Source: an uncultured Flavobacteriales bacterium
GTDB lineage: Bacteria > Bacteroidota > Bacteroidia > Flavobacteriales > UBA1820
Direction: 5' to 3'
Assembly: GCA_938023515.1 (NCBI GenBank)
Contig: CALJDR010000006.1
Span: 1-5,319, forward strand
DNA length: 5,319 bases
Positions 1 through 5,295 of the stretch are shown here, piece by piece (position 1 is the stretch's first letter; each line of letters starts with the position of its first letter). The position numbers were made by a program, and so were the translations under genes. The notes under the pieces are model-generated. The model worked only from the letters and a program-made list of their open reading frames with translations, had not been told where the DNA came from and searched no databases.

Positions 1-2
1 TG

Positions 3-34
3 TAACTTTCTTTTGGCAAGACAAAAGAAAGTTA
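3..34. repeat. Perfect 13-bp inverted repeat (hairpin) at the contig edge
   Basis: TAACTTTCTTTTG (3-15) is followed by a 6-base loop and its exact reverse complement CAAAAGAAAGTTA (22-34). No gene lies here. From memory, hairpins with a TTTCTTTTG / CAAAAGAAA core are dispersed in many copies in intergenic regions of Bacteroidota genomes. I cannot count copies from this window. It could instead be the transcription terminator of a gene beyond the left edge. Its position within three bases of the contig end fits an assembly that broke at a multi-copy repeat. Confidence 0.7.
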
Positions 35-99
35 AGTCCGTGCCCGGACAGGGCATTTAGGAATAAATTGCGGAATAATCCGAGAATAACACCTAAATG
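35..99. other. Non-coding spacer with minor dyads
   Basis: No credible coding sequence is visible. Two short dyads are present: TGCCC/GGGCA (41-45 and 51-55) and CGGA/TCCG (71-74 and 79-82). Both are too short to call as regulatory sites. The stretch separates the edge hairpin from the lysS terminator. Confidence 0.4.
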
Positions 100-140
100 A
101 AAAAACAAAACGGCGGGAATTCCCCGCCGTTTTGTTTTTT
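100..140 (-). terminator. Rho-independent terminator of lysS, probably bidirectional
   Basis: An 18-bp stem (100-117 pairing with 123-140) has a GC-rich core CGGCGGG/CCCGCCG and a 5-base loop. The outer arms are A-rich on the left and T-rich on the right. It begins 18 bases past the lysS stop codon. Because the arms are A/T tracts, the transcript ends in a U-rich strand in either direction. It should therefore terminate lysS and could also stop a rightward transcript entering from the left edge. Confidence 0.88.
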
Positions 141-158
141 ATTCACGCCAGCGGGGCA

Positions 159-1874
159 TTATTCGATCCATTTGGCGATCTGGTCGGCCGTAAGGGCCGG
201 CAGGTCGAGCTTATTCTTTTTACGGTAACCGCCCATCGCCTGTTGTACCTGCGTGGGTTTCTGGGCACGGAGTTTCTCCAGCGAATCATACCCGGCGGCA
301 ATGAGATGTTCCACCCATTCCTCCGGCACACCGGCTTCCAGCAGTTCGGCACTGTTGTCCTGGCCATCTACGTCCCAGGTTTCCGGGCGCATTTGCGGGA
401 AGAACAGTACATCCTGAATAGAGAGGGCTCCCGTCATCATCATCACCAGGCGGTCGACCCCAATCCCGATCCCACCGGTAGGCGGCATCCCGTATTCGAG
501 GGCGCGCAGGAAGTCCTGATCGATGAACATCGCCTCGTCGTCGCCGCGCTGGAGCAGGGCCATCTGGGACTGGAAACGTTCGCGCTGGTCGATCGGATCG
601 TTCAACTCCGAGTAGCAGTTGGCCAGTTCCTTGCCGGCCACCATCAGCTCGAAACGCTCGGTGAGCTGCGGGTCGTTACGATGACGCTTGGTCAGCGGGG
701 ACATCTCGATGGGGTAGTCCGTGATAAAAGTAGGTTGTATCATCTTGCCTTCGGCATAGGCGCCGAAGAGTTCGTCGATCAGCTTGCCTTTGCCCATCGA
801 ATCGTCTATCTCCACGTGGAGATTCCGGCAGGCTTCGCGCAGGGCGGCTTCGTCCATGCCGCTGATATCCACTCCGGCGTGTTCTTTTATCGCATCCGTG
901 ATGGTCATCCGGCGGAACGGTGCCTTGAAGCTGACCAGGTGCTCGCCGATCTGTACTTCAGGCTTACCGTTGACGGCCGTGCACACTTTTTCGAGAAGTT
1001 GCTCGGTCATGCCCATCATCCAGATATAATCCTTGTACGCGATGTAAAGCTCCATCACGGTGAATTCCGGATTGTGTGTGCGGTCCATGCCCTCGTTGCG
1101 GAAGTCGCGGGAGAACTCGTAGACCCCCTCGAAACCGCCTACGATCAGGCGTTTGAGGTACAGTTCATTGGCGATACGCAGATACAGGGGAATGTCCAAT
1201 GCATTGTGATGCGTGACGAACGGCCGGGCCGAAGCTCCGCCCGGGATGGACTGGAGCACGGGGGTCTCGACCTCGATGTAACCGCGCTCGTTGAAGAAAT
1301 CGCGCATCGTGTTGATGATCTTCGTCCGCTTGAGGAACACATCTTTCACCCCGTCGTTGACCAGCAAGTCCACGTAACGCTGGCGGTAGCGCAGTTCCGG
1401 GTCGGTGAAGGCATCGTATACATTTCCGTCCTTATCGGTTTTGACCACAGGCAGCGGCTTGAGCGATTTGCCCAGCACCGTCAGTTCGCTCACATGTACG
1501 GATTTCTCGCCCGTCCCGGTGAGGAACACTTTGCCTTTTACGCCGATGAAATCGCCGATGTCAAGCAATTTCTTGAATACCGTATTGTACATCAGTTCCC
1601 CATCGGGCAGTTCGTCGCGCGAAATGTACAACTGGATACGCCCCGAAGCGTCCATCAGTTCGGCGAAGGAGGCCTTGCCCATAATACGGCGGCTCATCAT
1701 ACGTCCGGCCAATACCACTTCCGTGCCTTCGAGTTTTTCGAAGTTATCTTTTATATCTGCGGCATGGTGGGTGGTGGCAAATTCGGCGGCGGGGTAGGGA
1801 TCGATGCCTGCCTCGCGGAGCTTTTCCAAAGCCTGGCGGCGTACTATTTCCTGCTCTGAGAGATGTGAACTCAT
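159..1874 (-). CDS. lysS: Lysine--tRNA ligase (class II)
   Basis: This cytoplasmic enzyme charges tRNA-Lys with lysine using ATP. The product is 571 residues. An N-terminal OB-fold anticodon-binding domain lies at about 51-136 (VVLAGRMMSRRIMGKASF onward). The class II catalytic core follows: motif 1 ends at FNERGYIEVETP (194-205), motif 2 is around EFSRDFRNEGMDRTHNPEF (253-271), and motif 3 is GIGIGVDRLVMMMT (468-481). I chose the ATG at 1874 because family similarity begins at MSSHLSEQEIVRR and because a good promoter (1924-1954) lies inside the longer reading frame that opens at 1982, ruling that start out for this transcript. The leader just before the ATG is A-rich without a Shine-Dalgarno sequence, as is usual in Bacteroidota. 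Residues 506-571 form a C-terminal extension absent from the roughly 505-residue E. coli enzyme. The gene appears monocistronic, with its own promoter and terminator. Confidence 0.98.
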   Translation of the reverse strand: MSSHLSEQEIVRRQALEKLREAGIDPYPAAEFATTHHAADIKDNFEKLEGTEVVLAGRMMSRRIMGKASFAELMDASGRIQLYISRDELPDGELMYNTVFKKLLDIGDFIGVKGKVFLTGTGEKSVHVSELTVLGKSLKPLPVVKTDKDGNVYDAFTDPELRYRQRYVDLLVNDGVKDVFLKRTKIINTMRDFFNERGYIEVETPVLQSIPGGASARPFVTHHNALDIPLYLRIANELYLKRLIVGGFEGVYEFSRDFRNEGMDRTHNPEFTVMELYIAYKDYIWMMGMTEQLLEKVCTAVNGKPEVQIGEHLVSFKAPFRRMTITDAIKEHAGVDISGMDEAALREACRNLHVEIDDSMGKGKLIDELFGAYAEGKMIQPTFITDYPIEMSPLTKRHRNDPQLTERFELMVAGKELANCYSELNDPIDQRERFQSQMALLQRGDDEAMFIDQDFLRALEYGMPPTGGIGIGVDRLVMMMTGALSIQDVLFFPQMRPETWDVDGQDNSAELLEAGVPEEWVEHLIAAGYDSLEKLRAQKPTQVQQAMGGYRKKNKLDLPALTADQIAKWIE

Positions 1875-1923
1875 TGTTTTTATGTGTTTTATCCGCTTAT
1901 CGACGGCGGTTGTTTTCGATGGG

Positions 1924-1954
1924 CAAATATACGGCTTATCCCTGCACGGGGCAA
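1924..1954 (-). promoter_or_regulatory. lysS promoter, Bacteroidota type
   Basis: Read on the minus strand, TATATTTG (1931-1924) matches the TAnnTTTG -7 consensus exactly. A TTG (1954-1952, in the context TATTG) sits 20 bases upstream as the -33 element. The predicted transcript start is near 1918, giving a leader of about 43 bases before the lysS ATG. The spacing is identical to that of the divergent promoter at 2028-2058, which supports both calls. Confidence 0.75.
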
Positions 1955-2015
1955 TATTTTTTACCTTTTTAGTTGGGGACAAAAAGGCGTATAGAATAGT
2001 TTTCTTGAAAAATAA

Positions 2016-2054
2016 TGTAAAATAAACTTGACATGGTGTAAAATATATTTTACA
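2016..2054. promoter_or_regulatory. Tandem 18-bp palindromic operators over the rightward promoter
   Basis: The site at 2037-2054 is a perfect 18-bp palindrome, TGTAAAATATATTTTACA. A second copy at 2016-2033, TGTAAAATAAACTTGACA, matches it at 15 of 18 positions and keeps the left half-site TGTAAAATA exactly. The copies are offset by 21 bp, about two helical turns, so dimers would bind the same face of the DNA. The upstream copy covers the -33 TTG and the downstream copy runs into the -7 element. This is the geometry of a repressor operator. The obvious candidate ligand is the Xre-type protein encoded at 2551-2751, but that link is inferred. Confidence 0.7.
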
Positions 2055-2058
2055 TTTG
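2028..2058 (+). promoter_or_regulatory. Promoter of the membrane protein / Xre regulator operon
   Basis: TACATTTG (2051-2058) matches the Bacteroidota -7 consensus TAnnTTTG, with TTG (2028-2030) 20 bases upstream as -33. The same bases also read as TTGACA (2028-2033), 17 bases, TACATT (2051-2056), a respectable sigma70-like arrangement. The expected start is near 2064, leaving a leader of about 20 bases that is A-rich and has no clear Shine-Dalgarno sequence. Confidence 0.78.
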
Positions 2059-2084
2059 TCCGGTAAACAAAAACTATTTCAGCC

Positions 2085-2561
2085 ATGGAAAAAACCTATC
2101 TCTTTCCCGCCGCTTTCAAGAAAGCCGGGATATTAATGTTCATTCCGTTCGCCGTCTTGGGGCTCAACCTGTTGTTCAGCTGGTGGAATATAGAATGGAA
2201 AATGACCGTTTTCACTTTTGCCGGCACCGACGATCTCTTCGCTCCGGCTTCTTATTTCAAAACCATTCACACGGACATCTTCCCTACGTTGGTCATTTTC
2301 GGCTTGGTGGTGAGCCTGCTAATGCTTTGTTTTTCCCGGGAGAGGGACGAGGATGAATATGTGGCCAACCTTCGCTGCCGTACGCTGGTGATCGCAGTGA
2401 TCGCCTCGTATGTCTGTCTGCTGGTTGGCAACCTGTTCATTTTCGACATAGCCTTCCTCACGTTCCTGTTTATCAATATGTTTACGGTATTGGTGCTCTA
2501 TGCCATCGCGTTCAATTACCGCTTGTACCAATTCAGAAAATCCGCCGCCGATGAAGAATAA
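2085..2561 (+). CDS. Four-helix integral membrane protein of unknown function
   Basis: The product is 158 residues. Hydrophobic segments at about 15-33, 65-83, 100-120 and 122-144 suggest four membrane helices with both ends in the cytoplasm. A charged loop, SRERDEDEYVANLRCRT (84-100), joins helices 2 and 3. The N-terminus (LFPAAFKKAG) and the E-x-x-E-D-E-x-x-x-x-L-R pattern recall, from memory, uncharacterised Bacteroidota membrane proteins encoded next to small Xre/YozG-like regulators. I know no assigned function and no catalytic motif is evident. The ATG at 2085 is the first after the promoter, about 20 bases from the predicted transcript start. The 3' end overlaps the regulator gene by 11 bases, so the two are almost certainly co-transcribed and translationally coupled. 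Confidence 0.88.
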   Translation: MEKTYLFPAAFKKAGILMFIPFAVLGLNLLFSWWNIEWKMTVFTFAGTDDLFAPASYFKTIHTDIFPTLVIFGLVVSLLMLCFSRERDEDEYVANLRCRTLVIAVIASYVCLLVGNLFIFDIAFLTFLFINMFTVLVLYAIAFNYRLYQFRKSAADEE

Positions 2562-2751
2562 TATCCGTGTTCTGCGGGCATCCCGGAGGATGACGCAGGA
2601 AGAACTGGCCCGTTTGGCCGGGGTGAGCCGGCAGACTGTCAACGCGATGGAATCGTCGCGGTATGTACCCTCGACTATCCTTGCCCTGAAAGTGGCGCAT
2701 ATTTTCGGGATGACCGTCGATGAAGTGTTTACATTGGAAGAAGGCGATTAA
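2551..2751 (+). CDS. Small Xre/Cro-C1-type helix-turn-helix regulator (YozG-like)
   Basis: This is a 66-residue single-domain DNA-binding protein with almost nothing outside the HTH_3 fold. TQEELARLAGVSRQTVNAME (15-34) gives the classic helix 2, turn and recognition helix. RYVPSTILALKVAHIFGMTVDEVF (37-60) supplies the last helices and the typical end of the family. The start is ATG 2551 (MKNNIRVLRA). An in-frame upstream ATG at 2500 would add 17 residues unlike the family and lies deep in the preceding gene. ATG 2551 places the start inside the last codons of the membrane protein gene (ATGAAGAATAA contains the upstream stop), a typical coupled overlap. Such proteins usually bind palindromes as dimers and often repress their own operon, which fits the palindromes at 2016-2054. 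Confidence 0.93.
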   Translation: MKNNIRVLRASRRMTQEELARLAGVSRQTVNAMESSRYVPSTILALKVAHIFGMTVDEVFTLEEGD

Positions 2752-2839
2752 TGTTAAAAAATGCCTAAATATTGAATCCGATGTAACCTTTTCGGAAGAT
2801 TCACCGTCTTATGCTATAGAACCAAAAAACAATGTAAGC
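2752..2839 (+). other. 88-base spacer, no clear promoter
   Basis: This gap separates the regulator gene from the secreted-protein gene. I looked for TAnnTTTG with a TTG 19-21 bases upstream and found no acceptable pair; TAACCTTTT at 2784 and TATGCTAT at 2810 are poor matches without partners. No terminator hairpin is seen either. Read-through from the upstream promoter is therefore the simplest reading, though a weak promoter cannot be excluded. Confidence 0.4.
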
Positions 2840-3382
2840 ATGCGATATTTGATACTGGCCGTTTTGGCACTAAGCATAGGCACCGTTTCCGTTTCCGCAC
2901 AGAATTACGGGAAAGATGTCCGGAAAATCGAACGCAAGGCGAAGAAATTGGCCCGTCAGGCCGAGCGTCTTGGAAATAAGGGGGGCGATTATGCGGCGGT
3001 CTGCGCGACGGCGGCCGATATCGAACGCAGCGCCCGGCAAGTGGGCTGTCAGGCCGAACGGATGGGCCGCAAAAGCGCTGACCGTACGATCCATATAACG
3101 ACCCGGGATGCCCAGCGGATATCCCGGGACTGCAAAGAGATGGTAGATAATATCCTGGAGAGCCTCAGTTGCTGCACAGATGGAAGCTACCGCCCCCAGG
3201 AGCGTTTGGGCAATAAAAACTTTTCGGCCGATCTCAAGCATGAAATAGCCGCCCTTCCGGGTGATACGCGCCGGAAGATCCGCCGGGAACTGAAAAAACT
3301 CCCCTCCGAAGTCAGGAACATAGCTGTGATAAAAACAATGGAGGACGTATTGCGCCATCCGAAGAAATACCGTTTGAACTAA
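2840..3382 (+). CDS. Secreted basic helical protein with internal repeats, function unknown
   Basis: The product is 180 residues. The N-terminus MRYLILAVLALSIGTVSVSA followed by Q21-N22 is a standard Sec signal peptide with a likely cut after A20, giving a mature periplasmic or exported protein of 160 residues. That part is rich in Lys/Arg and mostly helical. A motif recurs three times: QAERLGNKGGD (40-50), QAERMGRKSAD (71-81) and QERLGNKNFSAD (120-131). Five cysteines (55, 70, 98, 111, 112) lie in the mature part; 111-112 are adjacent. The C-terminus has an R/K-rich segment (RRKIRRELKKLPSEVR, 144-159). I do not recognise the family. ATG 2840 was chosen because the signal peptide begins there; the frame stays open upstream to 2720, but that would overlap the regulator gene and bury the signal peptide. 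The gene lies 12 bases before the yccF-like gene, so the two are probably co-transcribed. Confidence 0.83.
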   Translation: MRYLILAVLALSIGTVSVSAQNYGKDVRKIERKAKKLARQAERLGNKGGDYAAVCATAADIERSARQVGCQAERMGRKSADRTIHITTRDAQRISRDCKEMVDNILESLSCCTDGSYRPQERLGNKNFSADLKHEIAALPGDTRRKIRRELKKLPSEVRNIAVIKTMEDVLRHPKKYRLN

Positions 3383-3383
3383 A

Positions 3384-3389
3384 AGAAGG
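3384..3389 (+). promoter_or_regulatory. Shine-Dalgarno-like site of the yccF-type gene
   Basis: AGAAGG lies five bases before the ATG at 3395. It partly matches AGGAGG. It is noted because the other starts in this window lack one; Bacteroidota generally rely little on Shine-Dalgarno pairing, so its importance is uncertain. Confidence 0.4.
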
Positions 3390-3394
3390 TAGCG

Positions 3395-3763
3395 ATGAAA
3401 ATACTCGGAAACCTCATTTGGCTGATATTCGGCGGGTTGATGATAGCGGTGGAATACTTCATATCAGGATTTCTACTCTGCATTACGATCATCGGCATCC
3501 CCTTTGGCTTTCAGGCCTTCAAATTGGGCGTGCTGTCCCTATGGCCATTCGGGCGCAAGGTGATGAATATGCCCCAGGAACCGGGCTGCCTGTCGGTGGT
3601 GATGAACATCATTTGGATATTCATCGGGGGAATATGGATCGCGCTGTCCCATTTGCTGTGGGGCGTCCTGTTCTGTATCACGATCGTTGGTATTCCGTTC
3701 GGACTCCAGCATTTCAAGTTGATGAAACTGGCATTCACCCCTTTCGGGAAAGATATACTTTAG
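3395..3763 (+). CDS. yccF: YccF domain-containing inner membrane protein
   Basis: This is a 122-residue inner membrane protein built from two copies of the YccF (DUF307) unit about 65 residues apart. NLIWLIFGG (6-14) corresponds to NIIWIFIGG (71-79), CITIIGIPFG (29-38) to CITIVGIPFG (94-103), and WPFGRKV (50-56) to TPFGKDI (115-121). Each unit holds hydrophobic stretches long enough to cross or hairpin into the membrane. The family has no firmly established biochemical role. At 122 residues it is somewhat shorter than E. coli YccF (about 148), mainly in the link between repeats. The start ATG has an AGAAGG five bases upstream. It follows the secreted-protein gene by 12 bases and is the last gene before the terminator at 3807. 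Confidence 0.93.
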   Translation: MKILGNLIWLIFGGLMIAVEYFISGFLLCITIIGIPFGFQAFKLGVLSLWPFGRKVMNMPQEPGCLSVVMNIIWIFIGGIWIALSHLLWGVLFCITIVGIPFGLQHFKLMKLAFTPFGKDIL

Positions 3764-3806
3764 ATAAAGTTGGTTAGTTGTTAGATTAGTTTTTGGAAAT
3801 TGTTCG
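3764..3806. other. Short AT-rich spacer after yccF
   Basis: This T-rich stretch between the yccF stop and the terminator stem holds no coding sequence or recognisable site. Confidence 0.4.
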
Positions 3807-3844
3807 AAGTTCCGGCAGGGCGTAAGCGTCCTGCCGGAATTTTT
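3807..3844 (+). terminator. Rho-independent terminator of the rightward operon
   Basis: TTCCGGCAGG (3810-3819) pairs with CCTGCCGGAA (3830-3839). The helix extends inward through G-T, C-G and G-C pairs to a TAAG loop (3823-3826), and outward by A-T pairs. It is followed by a T run ending at 3844. It lies between two convergent operons. On the minus strand the stem is not followed by a good T run, so its main role should be to end the rightward transcript. Confidence 0.88.
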
Positions 3845-3872
3845 GTAAGGGGTGGATTGTCCGGTAAAAAAG

Positions 3873-4238
3873 TTATTTTGTTTTCAGCGTCCGGTAAGAA
3901 AGGATATGCCAGCTGATCCCGACGGCCAGGGCAATGAATGCGGTGCGCATCCAGGGATTTTCGAATAGGAAAAAGGCGCTGTACAGGAGCGTGGCCCAGA
4001 CCAGGGCGACGGATATGACCTTGGCCCGTATCGGGATGGCCTTGTACTCCCGGAAATTCCGGATATAGGGGCCCAAATGTTTGTGATGGGTGAGCCAGTC
4101 GTACATCCGGGGCGAGCCTTTCATCCATAGAGCGGCCGAAAGCAATAAGAAAGGGGTGGTGGGGAGTAACGGCAGGAATATCCCTACGATGCCCAGCATC
4201 AGGGATATGCTGCCTAAAAATGTGTACAGATGCCTCAC
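3873..4238 (-). CDS. ybaN: DUF454 / YbaN-family inner membrane protein
   Basis: The product is 121 residues. The family signature is clear: GIVGIFLPLLPTTPFLLLSA (16-35), then SPRMYDWLTHH (42-52), LGPYIRNF (55-62) and IPIRAKV (68-74). Hydrophobic stretches at about 8-24, 27-39, 74-92 and 97-115 suggest three or four membrane segments, with the conserved charged part between them. E. coli YbaN has the same motif order and similar length; its function is not established to my knowledge. The start is a GTG at 4238, whose GTGA overlaps the TGA stop of the upstream ABC gene, giving a 4-nt coupled overlap. A later ATG (residue 14) would cut into the first membrane segment, so GTG is preferred. It is presumably expressed with the ABC ATPase. 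Confidence 0.93.
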   Translation of the reverse strand: MRHLYTFLGSISLMLGIVGIFLPLLPTTPFLLLSAALWMKGSPRMYDWLTHHKHLGPYIRNFREYKAIPIRAKVISVALVWATLLYSAFFLFENPWMRTAFIALAVGISWHILSYRTLKTK

Positions 4239-5295
4239 TGCGCTGGTTTTTTGAGGGTCATTTCATGGTTTACGCATGAAGGGATTTCTTCCTTGTAATG
4301 GGAAACGAATATCAGGGTTTTGTCCGGCCGCCGGCTAAAGGCCTCGATCACCGCTGAGGCCCGTTTTTTCTTGCCGGCATCCAGACCGTGGAACGGTTCG
4401 TCCAGGATCAGCAGGTCCGGGTCTTTGACAAAAGCGCGTACCAATAGGATAAGGCGTTGCTGACCGTAGGATATGTCCGTAAAGAAACGCTCGGACAGGT
4501 AATCGGCCCCGAAGATACGCATCCACCGGACGGCCGCCTCGCGCTGGGCGGGCGTACATTTGCGGTACAGGCCGATGGAATCGAAAAATCCCGATGCCAC
4601 CACTTCTGCGCAAGGAATGCGCTCCAGATAGAATGCGTGCATTTCCGGCGATACATAGCCGATCCGTTTTTTGATCTCCCAGATGCTTTCGCCCGTGCCG
4701 CGGCGGCGGTCGAAAAGGGTGATGTCGTTGGCATAGGCCTGCGGGTTGTCCCCGCATATCAGGCTGAGCAGGGTGGATTTGCCGGAGCCGTTGGCCCCTA
4801 CCAACGCCCATTTTTCGCCGGAATTCACCGTCCAATCGATACCGTCCAGTATTTTGCGCCCTTCGTAAGCGATCTTTACTCCGTTCATCCGGATCGCGCA
4901 GGCAAACGGCGGCAACTTTTCTTCAGGGGAAGGGAAACCCGACAGGTTGGGGAGCGTTTCGTCGAAAAGTTCCGAAAGAAGGGCCTTGTCCTGCCGGAAT
5001 TCCTCCCGGGAAAGGGACGGGTATATGTGCTGGGATTTGACAGGCAGTACACGGTCGATCCAATCCGGGATGTCCGCCGGATTGGGAAGCACCAGGATGC
5101 ATTGCAGGATGTCTTTTTGCGACATTTCACACAGCATATCGCTCAGCAGTACGCGCGAGGCGGCATCCAGCCCGATGAACGGGTTGTCCAGAATGAGCAG
5201 CCTTGGGGCGAACGACAGTACCCGCGCCACGAGCAGTTTGCGCAGTTCCCCGCTTGAGAGCGAGATCATTCGCCGCTCCAAAAGGCTGCCTATGC
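4235..5295 (-). CDS. Tandem ABC ATPase, ModF-like, 5' end missing
   Basis: This is the C-terminal 353 residues of a protein with two ABC nucleotide-binding domains (NBDs) in one chain. The first NBD enters at its signature, LSSGE (5260-5246), followed by Walker B-like LLILDNP and D-loop GLD; its Walker A and Q-loop lie beyond the contig end. After a linker, the second NBD is complete: Walker A GANGSGKST (4798-4772), signature ISYGQ, Walker B LLILDEP, D-loop GLD and switch VSH (4306-4298). No membrane segment is seen, so it is a soluble or peripheral ATPase. Layout and motif wording resemble ModF/PhrA-type proteins, loosely linked to molybdate transport genes. No modABC gene is visible here, so substrate and role are unassigned. 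NBD1 lacks the catalytic Glu and the switch His (see findings). The frame stays open to the true insert end at 5295; the start codon is not in the window. ybaN overlaps its stop by 4 nt. Confidence 0.93.

Noticed and set aside
132..1859. 575-codon open frame on the plus strand antisense to lysS
   Set aside because: It lies almost entirely opposite a certain lysS, its protein resembles no family, and long antisense frames are common opposite conserved genes with biased codon use.
1875..1982. 36-residue N-terminal extension of LysS from an ATG at 1982
   Set aside because: The lysS promoter lies inside it, the sequence is low in family resemblance, and the MSSHLSEQ start at 1874 matches where LysS proteins normally begin.
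2720..2839. 40-residue upstream extension of the secreted protein
   Set aside because: It would overlap the Xre gene and place the signal peptide internally; the signal peptide at ATG 2840 fixes the start.
3102..3128. 8-bp inverted repeat CCCGGGAT...ATCCCGGG inside the secreted-protein gene
   Set aside because: It falls in coding sequence where two similar Arg-Asp codon pairs recur, with an 11-base loop and no T run; most likely a by-product of the protein repeat.
3418..3777. 119-codon frame overlapping the yccF-type gene in another frame
   Set aside because: It is a shadow of the YccF protein, whose duplicated IGIPFG motifs make the true frame certain.
3781..4128. 115-codon minus-strand frame overlapping ybaN and the terminator
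   Set aside because: It runs through the terminator hairpin and out of frame with the clear DUF454 protein; its sequence has no family character.
4457..5257. 266-codon plus-strand frame opposite the ABC gene
   Set aside because: It is antisense to a protein with clear Walker A, signature and Walker B motifs; its own translation has no recognisable feature.
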